Below, one piece after another: positions 17,114-25,573 of a stretch of DNA of 64,000 nt. The stretch covers positions 558,001 to 622,000 of the forward strand of contig NZ_AYZQ01000001.1 of the NCBI RefSeq assembly GCF_001436115.1. Direction: 5' to 3'. Numbering within the stretch: position 1 is the stretch's first letter; each line of letters opens with the position of its first letter. The translations under genes and the position numbers were made by a program. The notes beneath the pieces are model-generated. The model was given only the letters and a program-made list of their open reading frames with translations. It was not told where the DNA came from and ran no database searches. Origin of the DNA: Lacticaseibacillus brantae DSM 23927. Its GTDB lineage: Bacteria; Bacillota; Bacilli; Lactobacillales; Lactobacillaceae.

Positions 17114-18271
17114 TTAGTTTGTCCCGTTATCGGACGCAAACTTGGCCGTATTAACATCATGTTGTTCACGCGTCGTCGCGTACAAGATTTCACCGGTCTT
17201 CAAGTTAGCCACGAAGTATAGATAATTCTTATCACGGTCAGTTGGACTCAAAACGGCCCGAATTGACTGTAAACTTGGCTGGTTGAACGGCCCGGGCCCA
17301 TAGCCCGTGTGCTTATAAAGGTTGTACGGCGAATCGACACTCGTATCTTTGTTCGTCAGATGCGTCTTATGTGTATTCAAAGCGTACATTACGGTAATAT
17401 CCGATTGAATAGGCATATTGATGGCCAATCGATTGAGAAAGACACCGGCGATGGTTCGCCGTGATTGTTCGGTCACGCCTTCGCGTTCAACCAAGCTGGC
17501 CAATGTCATAACTTCCTGAACCGAGTAACCTTGCTTTTTAATACTGCCATAATATGATTGCATCACACTGTCAGTCTTCTCGACCATTGTATCGACAAGT
17601 GATTCAAGACTCTCATTCGCAGAAACACCATACGTCGCTGGGAATAAGTAGCCTTCCAGATGGTAGCGCACATCTTTAGCTGCTAGGTCTGAGCTCAGTA
17701 ACTTAGGGTACTTCTTCTCTAGCTTCTCAAAGTAATCCTTGTCCTTCATCAAAGCCAAGAACTTGGCGCCGGAAATCTTAGGATTCTTCTTGGTCACTTT
17801 GTCCAGTGACTTCGCAATATCTGAGATAGTAACCCCTTCTTTAACCAGAACCTGCGTCACAGCGTTGACGCTTCCGGCATCGCCACCTTGGCGCAATTCA
17901 TTAATGATGTCATCCAAGGTATCTGCCTGGGTAAATTCATAGGTACCGGCTTGGAAGTCGGTGAAGTTGTGGAACTTCACGTAGTAATTAAAAACGGTCG
18001 CACTCTTAATCACATGTTTCTTCTCTAAAGCACTGGCAATATCCTTGCTAGTTGAACCAATGGGAATTTTGACACTAATGGAATCTGTCGCTTTTGAATC
18101 GACCGGTTGCAGGGCTGAATCCACGTAGCGATAACCCATAAACCCAATGATGACCAACAGCGCCACCATGATGCCCACAATCCAGAGAACAATCTTGTTG
18201 ACCACTTTCTTCTCACTGGTTCGGCGTGATTTTTTATCATGATCCAAGGAACTTTGCTTTTGACTTGCCAA
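17114..18271 (-). CDS. mltG: Endolytic transglycosylase MltG
   Basis: MltG (YceG-like) cleaves nascent peptidoglycan strands and is thought to set glycan length. The 385-residue protein has a cytoplasmic basic N-terminus, one membrane span (about 27-46), a LysM-like subdomain (VKIPIGSTSKDIASALEKKHVI) and the catalytic domain with the proposed glutamate in TLASLVEREGV, plus YNLYKHTGYGPGPFNQPSLQSI near the end. Translation starts at TTG with AGGAGG eight bases before it. It heads the mltG-udk-greA cluster. Confidence 0.94.
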   Translation of the reverse strand: MASQKQSSLDHDKKSRRTSEKKVVNKIVLWIVGIMVALLVIIGFMGYRYVDSALQPVDSKATDSISVKIPIGSTSKDIASALEKKHVIKSATVFNYYVKFHNFTDFQAGTYEFTQADTLDDIINELRQGGDAGSVNAVTQVLVKEGVTISDIAKSLDKVTKKNPKISGAKFLALMKDKDYFEKLEKKYPKLLSSDLAAKDVRYHLEGYLFPATYGVSANESLESLVDTMVEKTDSVMQSYYGSIKKQGYSVQEVMTLASLVEREGVTEQSRRTIAGVFLNRLAINMPIQSDITVMYALNTHKTHLTNKDTSVDSPYNLYKHTGYGPGPFNQPSLQSIRAVLSPTDRDKNYLYFVANLKTGEILYATTREQHDVNTAKFASDNGTN

Positions 18272-18309
18272 GACGGCAACCTCCTACTTCATCAAGGAAT
18301 TCTGTCAAC

Positions 18310-18345
18310 ATTATACAAGACCCGGCGTGAAAAAGCGACGTCGGG
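18310..18345 (-). promoter_or_regulatory. Hairpin after pheT and -10 element for mltG
   Basis: Minus strand GACCCG-CG pairs with CG-CGGGTC (about 18318-18345), directly followed by TTGTATAATG. The hairpin may weakly terminate pheST; the TATAAT (18310-18315) is probably the mltG -10. The two signals abut. Confidence 0.5.
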
Positions 18346-18353
18346 TCCTGATT

Positions 18354-20765
18354 TTAACGAATTGTTACATTCAATTCTTCGATAAGATGGGCCAAAACTT
18401 GATCAAAAGCAGCGTTCACTTCATCCTCGGTTAAGGTCTGGTCGTCCCGCCGATAGGTTAAGGTGTAGGCCAAACTCTTCTGGTGGTCAGCAATCCCCTT
18501 CCCAGCATACACATCAAACAATGTGACAGCCTTCAAGAAAGCACCACCATGGGCTGCAATGACAACTTCAATCTGTGCGTTCGTCACCTGCTTATCAACC
18601 AACAAGGCCATATCCCGAGTCACTGATGGGAACTTTGGTGCTGGCTGCGCAATGATTTCGGTTTTATCAGCTGCCATCAATGGTTCCAAGTCCAACTCAA
18701 AGATGAAAGTGGCTGGTAACCCCTGGGCTTTCTCAAATGCAGGGTGAAGTCGCCCAACCATCCCAATTTTATCTGTGCCTAGGAAGATGGCTGCTGTTTG
18801 ACCGGGATGCATATTATCATCACTTGCATCAGCTTCAAAATTAATTGGGCTAACCAAGGAGAAATCAGCCAGTAAGCTCTCGACAATGCCTTTAACCGTG
18901 AAGAAATCAACGGCTTGAGCAGGTTGTTGCCAGTCTTTTAATTGCACATTGCCAGTCACTGCCCCGGCAATATATTCCCGTTCATCTGGCCGAACTTGGT
19001 CCCCGGTCTTCACAAAGACGCGGCCCTGTTCGTACAGTGCGAGATCAGTTTCTTTGCGGGCTACATTGTACGCGATGGTATCTAAGAGACCAGAAACCAG
19101 ATTCATCCGCAGCGTCTGGTGGTCAGTGGTCATTGGGAAACTGACCTGTGTCACCAAACTATCATGTAGCATGAATCGGCTGGCCTTCTCAGGACTAGTT
19201 AACCCATAGGTAATCGCTTGGGTGAGGCCGGCACCTTCGAGCAATTGGCGACTGCGTTTCAATCGAGCTTGCACCGGTGTTAACGCCCCAAGGGTCAGCG
19301 TGGTCGTTGGTAAAGTACTTGGCAGGTCGTCATACCCGTATATGCGAGCAACTTCTTCAACCAAATCGGCTTCAATTGCAATATCCCACCGACGGGATGG
19401 AATCGAGACGGTAAACAGTCCATCTTCTTGGCGAGTACCAAAGCCCAGTTGATTGAAAATCTTCTCAACCACTTCCGCGGATAATTCAGTCCCTAGAACA
19501 TGGTTAATCCGGTCCAGCGTGATATTAATGATGGTATCTTCAGCTTTAATGTTGGTCGGCGCAACCACACCTTGCGCAATATCGCCCGTCCCTAGTTCAG
19601 CCACTAATCGAGCCGCTTCATCGAGCGCCTGATTAATACTGCCGACATCGATGCCTTTCTCAAAACGAGAAGAAGCTTGGGAGCGCAAATTGTACTTAAG
19701 GGCGGTCTTACGAATATTCACTGGCGCAAAATCTGCGGCTTCTAAAACCACTGTTTGCGAGGACTCAGTAATTTCCGTACTTAACCCACCCATAACGCCG
19801 GCCAGGGCGACGGGAATTTTCCCGTTAGTAATGACGATGTCTTGATCATTCAATTCATGGTCGTTGCCATCTAAGGTCGTCAAACTTTCTTTATCAGTGG
19901 CGCGACGGACGGTGATTTTGCCTGTGCCCAATTTATCGTAATCAAAGGCATGCATCGGTTGGCCGTAAGCTAACATGATGTAGTTAGTGATATCCACAAT
20001 ATTGTTTGTTGGCCGAATCCCGGCATTCCATAATCGCCGTTGCAACCACAAGGGACTTTCTTTGACCTGCACATTTTGGACCACGCGCAGTTGATAGCTT
20101 GGGGCATCCTTTGCATCGGCCACTTCAGCGGTCAATAAATCCGTGATTGGTTGGCCAGATTCTTGAATGGATTCATCGGTGAAATGTGGCACATTCCCAT
20201 AAGTGGCACCGACTTCCCAGGCTACCCCGCGCATCCCTAAGGCGTCAGCGCGATTCGGCGTGATTTCAAAATCCAAGATGGTATCGTTCATGCCTAAGAC
20301 TTCTAGCGCATCACTGCCTGGCTTGATAGCTTCATTAAAGACATAAATGCCGTTGGCGTACGCCTTTGGAACGACATTTTCTGGATAACCAATTTCTTGT
20401 AAGGCACAAATCATTCCCAGGCTTTCCACGCCGCGGATTTTGCCTTTTTTAATTTTGACGTTATCCGCAATCCGCGCTCCTGGAAGCGCCACGATCACAT
20501 ATTGATCTTTGCCCACGTTGGGCGCGCCACAGATAATCTGACGAGGTTCGTCCTCGCCAACATCAACTTGAGCGATTTGTAAGTGGTCTGAATCCGGATG
20601 TGGTTCAAGACTCAACACGTGTCCAACGACGATTTTCTTTAAACCGTCGGCATAACGTTTAATACTTTCAACTTCAATCCCCGTGCGGCTGACCTTGTCA
20701 GCTAATTCTGTTGGCGCAACGGGCACGTCGACTAATTCTTGTAACCAAGCATATGAGACATCCAT
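18354..20765 (-). CDS. pheT: Phenylalanyl-tRNA synthetase beta subunit
   Basis: PheT forms the alpha2-beta2 enzyme with PheS that charges tRNA-Phe. The 803-residue protein shows the N-terminal tRNA-binding domain (HPDSDHLQIAQVDVG near 57), the B3/4 editing domain, the B5 domain, the inactive class II-like core and the C-terminal FDX-ACB anticodon-binding domain (PKFPSVTRDMALLVD). Length is as expected. It follows pheS by six bases and is controlled by the Phe T-box. Confidence 0.97.
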   Translation of the reverse strand: MDVSYAWLQELVDVPVAPTELADKVSRTGIEVESIKRYADGLKKIVVGHVLSLEPHPDSDHLQIAQVDVGEDEPRQIICGAPNVGKDQYVIVALPGARIADNVKIKKGKIRGVESLGMICALQEIGYPENVVPKAYANGIYVFNEAIKPGSDALEVLGMNDTILDFEITPNRADALGMRGVAWEVGATYGNVPHFTDESIQESGQPITDLLTAEVADAKDAPSYQLRVVQNVQVKESPLWLQRRLWNAGIRPTNNIVDITNYIMLAYGQPMHAFDYDKLGTGKITVRRATDKESLTTLDGNDHELNDQDIVITNGKIPVALAGVMGGLSTEITESSQTVVLEAADFAPVNIRKTALKYNLRSQASSRFEKGIDVGSINQALDEAARLVAELGTGDIAQGVVAPTNIKAEDTIINITLDRINHVLGTELSAEVVEKIFNQLGFGTRQEDGLFTVSIPSRRWDIAIEADLVEEVARIYGYDDLPSTLPTTTLTLGALTPVQARLKRSRQLLEGAGLTQAITYGLTSPEKASRFMLHDSLVTQVSFPMTTDHQTLRMNLVSGLLDTIAYNVARKETDLALYEQGRVFVKTGDQVRPDEREYIAGAVTGNVQLKDWQQPAQAVDFFTVKGIVESLLADFSLVSPINFEADASDDNMHPGQTAAIFLGTDKIGMVGRLHPAFEKAQGLPATFIFELDLEPLMAADKTEIIAQPAPKFPSVTRDMALLVDKQVTNAQIEVVIAAHGGAFLKAVTLFDVYAGKGIADHQKSLAYTLTYRRDDQTLTEDEVNAAFDQVLAHLIEELNVTIR

Positions 20766-20771
20766 GTGTGT

Positions 20772-21818
20772 TTAACCCTCCCGTTGAAATTGTGATAAGA
20801 AGCGCAAGTCGTTTTGGTAGAAGCTGCGGATATCGTCAATCCCATACTTCAACATCGCGAACCGATCAGGACCTAAACCAAAAGCAAAGCCGCCATAAAC
20901 ATCGGCATCAACGCCCGCAGCCCGTAGCACGTTAGGATGAACCATCCCGGCGCCAAGAACTTCAATCCAGCCAGTATACTTGCAGACTGGGCAGCCGACC
21001 CCACCACAACGGAAACAGGTGACATCCACTTCGACGGAAGGCTCTGTAAATGGGAAATAACTGGGGCGTAACCGAATCTCACGGTCGGCACCAAAGACAT
21101 GGCGCACCATGGCCAATAAAGTGCCCTTCAAGTCGGCCAGGGTAATATGTTTATCTACGACCAAGCCTTCTAACTGGTGAAACTGGTGACTGTGAGTGGC
21201 GTCATCAGTATCGCGACGGTAAACCCGGCCGGGACTAATCATCTTCAGAGGACCTTTGCTGAAATCATGCTTTTCAAGCGTCCGCGCCTGCACCGGACTG
21301 GTGTGCGTCCGCATCAACAATTCATCATTGATATAGAAGGTATCTTGCATGTCGCGAGCAGGATGATTGGCGGGAATATTCATCATTTCAAAGTTATAAT
21401 GATCTTCTTCGACTTCTGGCCCAGACACCACTTGATAACCCATCCCCATGAAGAATTCTTCCAAGTCATCCATGATTTGGGTAATGACATGGCTCGTTCC
21501 CCGCTGAATAGGCCGACCCGGTAAGGTCACATCAATCGTTTCAGCAGCCAGTTGTTGCTGAATTTGAGCCTGTTCCAATTGTTCCTTACGGCTTTGAATC
21601 GCTTCAGTCAAATCATCCCGAATCTTATTGGCAAAGGCCCCAACTTGGGGGCGTTCCTGGGCATCCAAGTCCTTCATGCCCCGTAAGACTTCTGTAATTG
21701 GACCTTTTTTACCGAGCAAATTGATGCGCACGTCATTTAATTCGGCCAACGTGCCAATCTGTTGAATGCGATCATGGTTTTGCTTAGCTAACGCTTCTAA
21801 CTTGGCTTTTAAATCCAT
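20772..21818 (-). CDS. pheS: Phenylalanyl-tRNA synthetase alpha subunit
   Basis: The 348-residue catalytic subunit has the N-terminal coiled coil (residues 1-85), class II motif 2 region with [10 protein letters not shown] and [25 protein letters not shown], and motif 3 [19 protein letters not shown] zinc-like cluster [12 protein letters not shown] (about residue 270) is a known lineage feature. Two adjacent ATG codons are possible; the second (21818) has better spacing from AGGAGG. The longest frame runs back into the T-box and is not real. Confidence 0.96.
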   Translation of the reverse strand: MDLKAKLEALAKQNHDRIQQIGTLAELNDVRINLLGKKGPITEVLRGMKDLDAQERPQVGAFANKIRDDLTEAIQSRKEQLEQAQIQQQLAAETIDVTLPGRPIQRGTSHVITQIMDDLEEFFMGMGYQVVSGPEVEEDHYNFEMMNIPANHPARDMQDTFYINDELLMRTHTSPVQARTLEKHDFSKGPLKMISPGRVYRRDTDDATHSHQFHQLEGLVVDKHITLADLKGTLLAMVRHVFGADREIRLRPSYFPFTEPSVEVDVTCFRCGGVGCPVCKYTGWIEVLGAGMVHPNVLRAAGVDADVYGGFAFGLGPDRFAMLKYGIDDIRSFYQNDLRFLSQFQREG

Positions 21819-21837
21819 CATAATCCTCCTTTTTTTG

Positions 21838-22086
21838 CATAAAAAAACTCCGTCCCTAAAAAGGGACGAAGTATCGCGGTACCACCCTTGTTCACATCCA
21901 CTGGTGGACATGCACTCAACAACATAACGGTCGAAACCGGAACCCCCTCAGTGAGACCACCTCAAGAGTCAACTCCGAAAGTGAAAACAAGTCGGTCCAC
22001 AATGAGCATTTTTCAGTCTAGGAATGCTCTTCCCTGCCTTGCCTAGTGACTTGTGCTTTCATCAACGTTTTTACTTGATTTAATTG
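21838..22086 (-). promoter_or_regulatory. Phe T-box leader
   Basis: The minus strand contains the T-box core AGGGTGGTACCGCG (21874-21887) followed by a terminator, CTTCGTCCC/GGGACGGAG (about 21846-21870), and a T-run. A long stem I lies upstream, with ACAAGTC/GACTTGT and a distal GAGCATT/AATGCTC hairpin. Uncharged tRNA-Phe should bind and prevent termination. UUC triplets at 21983-21985 and 21977-21979 are candidate specifiers on the 3' side of stem I; which one is used is not resolved. Confidence 0.93.
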
Positions 22087-22091
22087 TTTCT

Positions 22092-22119
22092 AGCATAGCA
22101 AATTCAGCGCAATAGTCAA
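22092..22119 (-). promoter_or_regulatory. pheST promoter
   Basis: Minus strand TTGACT (22114-22119), 16-base spacer, TATGCT (22092-22097), at the right distance from the T-box. Confidence 0.8.
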
Positions 22120-22129
22120 GCCAACAAAA

Positions 22130-22150
22130 AAACGACCCTAAAGTCGTTTT
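22130..22150 (-). terminator. Terminator after the HxlR-type gene
   Basis: Minus strand AACGAC/GTCGTT with a short loop followed by a T-run. Confidence 0.7.
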
Positions 22151-22158
22151 CGTCAAAC

Positions 22159-22518
22159 TTAGTTGCATTCTGCATCAGAAATCCACGCGTCGCCCCAAAC
22201 GTGAGCGGCATCCATCACTGGACGCAAGCCCTCACCCTTGTCAGTCAAGGCGTATTCGATCAAAGCGGAATCGGTATGTGTTTGGCGGGAAATCAAGCCG
22301 CTAGCTTCCAGTTCCTTCAAACGTTCAACCAACACCCGATCAGAGCACTTGGCTACTGACTGGGCAATGTCCTTGAATCGAGAAGCACCATTTTGGAGTA
22401 ACACTTCAAGAATCAGACCATTCCACTTCTTACCAAGAATCGTAAATGTTTGCTGAAACTTGGGGCATAAATCCAGAGTGGATTCCTGCGTACAATCAGC
22501 TGTCACTGCTTCGGCCAT
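22159..22518 (-). CDS. HxlR-family (MarR/DUF24) transcriptional regulator
   Basis: A 119-residue winged-helix regulator of the HxlR or DUF24 group, whose members (YodB, CatR, HypR) often sense quinones, aldehydes or oxidants through cysteines. It carries C18 in LCPKFQQTF, the position of the redox-sensing cysteine of the family, plus C58 and C118. The DNA-binding region is ASRFKDIAQSVAKCSDRVLVERLKELEASGLI. The ATG follows GAGGTG; an upstream in-frame GTG is less well placed. It is a single-gene unit with its own promoter, candidate operator and terminator. Its targets are not known; the detoxification operon at 36008 is a candidate. Confidence 0.88.
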   Translation of the reverse strand: MAEAVTADCTQESTLDLCPKFQQTFTILGKKWNGLILEVLLQNGASRFKDIAQSVAKCSDRVLVERLKELEASGLISRQTHTDSALIEYALTDKGEGLRPVMDAAHVWGDAWISDAECN

Positions 22519-22547
22519 TGCTATCACCTCATTGAATTTTAAAAAGC

Positions 22548-22574
22548 ACTTACCTTTTGATAGTGATAAGTATA
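22548..22574 (-). promoter_or_regulatory. Candidate operator and -10 of the HxlR-type gene
   Basis: On the minus strand the -10 TATACT (22569-22574) has TTGTTT 16 bases upstream. An imperfect palindrome, ACTTATC-N10-GGTAAGT (22548-22571), covers the -10 and the start region, as expected for autorepression. The seven-base arms match at six positions. Confidence 0.5.
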
Positions 22575-22625
22575 ACTGTTTAACTTAAAAAAACAACCCC
22601 TATCCAAATCACACGTTTTCAAACA

Positions 22626-22670
22626 AAAAAATAGCCGGCACCAGTTATCGTTTCAACTGGTCCAACTATT
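22626..22670 (-). terminator. Terminator after the HD-domain gene
   Basis: Minus strand AATAGTTGG and CCAGTT pair with AACTGG and CCGGCTATT, followed by seven T. Confidence 0.75.
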
Positions 22671-22697
22671 TTAAATAACGTGATTGCTAATATCAGC

Positions 22698-23195
22698 TTA
22701 GTTTGAGAAATTTAAGTGGAGGCGTTGACGCAACTTATGCCACCAAGGGACGACGACCTCGTCCATTGCGGCATAATCATCAACCAAAGAGACAATGTAA
22801 CTTTCAGGATACTTTGGTAACCCGATAGTCGCACCCCACATATGTTTAATGATGATGTCCCTCTCCCGTGGGCTTAAGTCAGTGAGCCGCTCCGCATTAC
22901 GCAATGCAACCCGGGGATGCACATAGGCGTGCGTCCCCAAACTGAATTTGGTTTCCCGCCAATCATAATAGAACAAATCGTGAAGCAAACCCGCCCTTGC
23001 TGTGGCACGATAATCCAGGTGCCATTTCTTCGCTAGTTTATAGCTTTGATACGACACACTAATCGAGTGCTCAAGGCGATTTGAGTAGTGATGCTGTGTG
23101 TAATTCGCTAATTGTTGGACTTCGGGTTGGTCAAGTAAGTCTTGAACCAGTTGGAGATACTCGGAATCGTTCATCCAATTATTCTTCTCGGACAT
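22698..23195 (-). CDS. HD-domain phosphohydrolase-like protein
   Basis: A 165-residue protein with the metal-binding HD pattern: RLEHSISVSYQSYKLAKKW (first His), RAGLLHDLFYYD (HD pair near residue 72), and IIIKHMW plus a later aspartate in SLVDDYAAMDE. Such proteins usually hydrolyse phosphate esters of nucleotides, but the substrate is unknown. The ATG follows AAGGAGC. It forms a short unit downstream of the SpoU gene, with its own extended -10. Confidence 0.82.
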   Translation of the reverse strand: MSEKNNWMNDSEYLQLVQDLLDQPEVQQLANYTQHHYSNRLEHSISVSYQSYKLAKKWHLDYRATARAGLLHDLFYYDWRETKFSLGTHAYVHPRVALRNAERLTDLSPRERDIIIKHMWGATIGLPKYPESYIVSLVDDYAAMDEVVVPWWHKLRQRLHLNFSN

Positions 23196-23235
23196 TCAAT
23201 AGCTCCTTTTGTGCATTTCAACTCAACACAACAAA

Positions 23236-23244
23236 AGTATATCA
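23236..23244 (-). promoter_or_regulatory. Extended -10 for the HD-domain gene
   Basis: Minus strand TGA TATACT, an extended -10, 40 bases before the start codon; no clear -35. Confidence 0.55.
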
Positions 23245-23280
23245 GCATTTTATGAATTCGTATACACCCTTAATAAAAAC

Positions 23281-24042
23281 TTAGGCACCGACCAAATGAA
23301 ACATGACTACCGCGGCCGCAATGGCAACATTCAGTGATTCAGCTTCACCCTTGATGGGAATGTACAAGTTGGCATCGGTTGCTTCAAGCAAGGCTTGCTG
23401 CATCCCGTTACCCTCATTACCAACGATGAGTCCAAATTGAGTTTGGGCATCAACAGATTGATAAGGCACTGCGTCAGGATTTAATTCAGTCCCAAAGACT
23501 GGAATATCAGCGGCCTGAAGTCCCTTCACGACATCGGCGAGCTTTGCGGTGACGATATTCAGGTGAAATTGACTGCCCTGCATTGCCCGCAGGACCTTAG
23601 GACCGAAAGCGTCAGCAGTACCGTTACCAAAAACCACAGTTTGGACACCCGCAGCATCAGCAGTCCGGACCAAAGTCCCAACATTACCGGGGTCTTGAAT
23701 CCCATCTAACAGCAAGAATTGTCCTGATAATTTGTTAGGTAGTTTCTGTGCACGTAATGGCATAATGGCAAAAATACCTTGTGGGGTTGGGGTGTCGCTA
23801 AGAGATTTGGCTACTTCCGGCGAAATTTCTGTGACTTGATCATAAAAAGGTTTCAAATCGCGCTCATTAATAAACTTCTCGGTCGCATAAATGCGTTTAG
23901 GCGTTTGACCTGAGGCCAAGGCTTCTTGCACCAGATGCCAGCCATCCAACAGGTATTCCCCTGTCTGTTTTTGATATTTCTTGGTAGTCAGTTTTTTAGC
24001 TTGCTTGATGTGATCGTTCTTTGGTGATTCAATATATTCCAT
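23281..24042 (-). CDS. TrmH/SpoU-family RNA 2'-O-methyltransferase (YsgA-like)
   Basis: A 253-residue RNA methyltransferase with an N-terminal substrate-binding domain (SPKNDHIKQAKKLTTKKYQ) and the C-terminal SPOUT knot: motif 1 IQDPGNVGTLVRTADAAG, motif 2 LIVGNEGNGM, motif 3 LYIPIKGEAESLNVAIAAAVVMF. It likely methylates a ribose in rRNA or tRNA; the Bacillus relative YsgA lies next to pheS, consistent with this neighbourhood. The start ATG follows GAGGGGA. A perfect inverted repeat sits in its probable 5' leader. Confidence 0.92.
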   Translation of the reverse strand: MEYIESPKNDHIKQAKKLTTKKYQKQTGEYLLDGWHLVQEALASGQTPKRIYATEKFINERDLKPFYDQVTEISPEVAKSLSDTPTPQGIFAIMPLRAQKLPNKLSGQFLLLDGIQDPGNVGTLVRTADAAGVQTVVFGNGTADAFGPKVLRAMQGSQFHLNIVTAKLADVVKGLQAADIPVFGTELNPDAVPYQSVDAQTQFGLIVGNEGNGMQQALLEATDANLYIPIKGEAESLNVAIAAAVVMFHLVGA

Positions 24043-24057
24043 AATTTTCCCCTCTCG

Positions 24058-24077
24058 TAAACGTCATTTGACGTTTA
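24058..24077. repeat. Perfect inverted repeat upstream of the SpoU gene
   Basis: TAAACGTCATTTGACGTTTA is a perfect palindrome with 9-base arms and TT in the middle, between the SpoU start and its extended -10 (TGG TATACT on the minus strand, 24090s). It could be an operator or a 5' leader hairpin. Confidence 0.6.
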
Positions 24078-24150
24078 GCCTGCCCGTAAGTATACCATAG
24101 TTCCTGTGTCATTATGCTAAACTAGAGGAAAAGGGTAAGGAGTGATGACT

Positions 24151-24432
24151 TTGGCAAGAATTGGCACCCGCATAACCGTCAGCGGCCGCGTTCAGGGGGT
24201 CGGCTTTCGTTGGATGACGAAGATGGTTGCAGATAAACTCCATATTGCTGGGACGGTTGAGAACTTGGACAATGGTGACGTTTATATAGAAGCGATTGGC
24301 GAATCAGACATGTTGGCTCGATTCACCGCTGCGATTAAGGCTAGCCCCACGCCTAGTGGCCGCGTGGACAATTTCACCACCGAACCGCTATCACCACTGC
24401 CGAACTGGCATGACTTCCGCGTTGTGGGCTGA
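24151..24432 (+). CDS. acyP: Acylphosphatase
   Basis: Acylphosphatase hydrolyses acyl phosphates such as carbamoyl or acetyl phosphate. The protein has the family signature VSGRVQGVGFRWMTK with the catalytic arginine, followed by GTVENLDNGDVYIEAIG with the conserved asparagine. The start is uncertain: AAGGAG (24137-24142) is eight bases from a TTG at 24151 (93 residues) but only two from an ATG at 24145 (95 residues), so TTG was chosen. It is divergent from the SpoU gene and precedes yidC, an arrangement common in lactobacilli. Confidence 0.9.
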   Translation: MARIGTRITVSGRVQGVGFRWMTKMVADKLHIAGTVENLDNGDVYIEAIGESDMLARFTAAIKASPTPSGRVDNFTTEPLSPLPNWHDFRVVG

Positions 24433-24453
24433 GAAATTCAGTCGCAAGACCGG

Positions 24454-24482
24454 TTGAAACCGGTTAAGCCTTACAGTATAGT
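24454..24482 (+). promoter_or_regulatory. yidC promoter
   Basis: TTGAAA (24454-24459), 17-base spacer, TATAGT (24477-24482). The -35 lies inside a small dyad, ACCGGT-TGAA-ACCGGT. Confidence 0.82.
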
Positions 24483-24518
24483 TAGAGGCGATACTGATGA
24501 GAGGAACTTGTCTACATA

Positions 24519-25499
24519 ATGAAAAAACTCAAAAAGTGGCTCACACTTGCTAGTGTGTCTAGCCTCGCACTCTTTCTAGCGGCCTGTGCCCAAGGGGCCG
24601 TTGATAAATCCGGCCATCCTAAGCCGCCAACAGGCTTCTTGTATGGCTCAATGTACAAATACATTGCCCAGCCAATGCAACAATTAATGGAATGGATTTC
24701 CTCCTTCTTTGGTGGGACCAATGGTTACGGGTTCGCTATTTTAATCATCACCTTCGTGGTTCGCATGATTCTTTTACCATTGATGCTGAACCAACAACGC
24801 AAAATGACCATCTCACAAGAGAAGGCAAAGGTTCTCAAACCACAGTTGGACATTGTCCAAGCCCAGATGAAAAAGGCGGCGACACCAGAAGATCAGATTC
24901 AGGTCAACCAGTACATGCAGCGAATCTATAAGGAAAATGGCACCAGTATGATTCCTTCCATGGGTTGCTTAACCCTATTGATTCAGCTCCCAATTTTCTC
25001 TGGTCTTTATCAATCGATTGCGTACTCCCCTGACATTTCTGGCAGTAATTTCTTCGGCGTTCACCTTGGGACACCAAATATGATTGTGACGATCATCGCT
25101 ACCCTCTTGTATGTGGTCCAAAGTTTCATCATGCTCCAAGGGGTCTCGGACGACCAAAAGAAAGCTATGCGAACAACCATGTGGCTGTCCCCTGGGATGA
25201 CATTTGTGTTCTGTCTGATGTCCCCGGCTGGTCTTGGTTTATACTTCTTGGCTGGTGGTGTGATTGTCTTGATTCAACAAGTCATCGTCACTTACATCAT
25301 TACGCCAAGTATCCGCAAGCAATTGGATGAAGATATGGTCAAGAATCCGCCAGTAATCGTCGTGGATGAACACACCTTCGATCATATGGGTCAAGCGGCC
25401 ACTGCCACAACTGACGGTACCGCACCCGCAGCAAACTCAAGTTCACTTGACTCGATCGCTGAAATGAATCGCAAACGCAAAGCAAAACACGATAATTAA
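24519..25499 (+). CDS. yidC: Membrane protein insertase YidC (lipoprotein type)
   Basis: YidC inserts and folds membrane proteins, alone or with Sec. The 326-residue protein has a lipoprotein signal peptide with lipobox LAAC (Cys 23), then five membrane helices with the 60KD_IMP core: YGFAILIITFVVRMILLP (with the conserved hydrophilic-groove arginine), the cytoplasmic hairpin QQRKMTISQEKAKVLKPQLD, and LTLLIQLPIFSGLYQSI. The charged tail EMNRKRKAKHDN probably contacts the ribosome. Other lactobacilli carry two YidC copies; only one is in this window. Own promoter upstream and own terminator downstream. Confidence 0.95.
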   Translation: MKKLKKWLTLASVSSLALFLAACAQGAVDKSGHPKPPTGFLYGSMYKYIAQPMQQLMEWISSFFGGTNGYGFAILIITFVVRMILLPLMLNQQRKMTISQEKAKVLKPQLDIVQAQMKKAATPEDQIQVNQYMQRIYKENGTSMIPSMGCLTLLIQLPIFSGLYQSIAYSPDISGSNFFGVHLGTPNMIVTIIATLLYVVQSFIMLQGVSDDQKKAMRTTMWLSPGMTFVFCLMSPAGLGLYFLAGGVIVLIQQVIVTYIITPSIRKQLDEDMVKNPPVIVVDEHTFDHMGQAATATTDGTAPAANSSSLDSIAEMNRKRKAKHDN

Positions 25500-25501
25500 A
25501 T

Positions 25502-25543
25502 CAAAAAAGCCTGATGACAAATGATTCGTCATCAGGCTTTTTC
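25502..25543. terminator. Terminator after yidC
   Basis: AAAAAGCCTGATGAC pairs perfectly with GTCATCAGGCTTTTT across a nine-base loop; symmetric flanks allow bidirectional use. Confidence 0.92.
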
Positions 25544-25573
25544 TATAGTTAGAAACAATTACATGACACTTGG

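Noticed and set aside
24451-24471. cre-like sequence at the yidC promoter
   Set aside because: TGAAACCGGTTAAG lacks the final CA required by the consensus.
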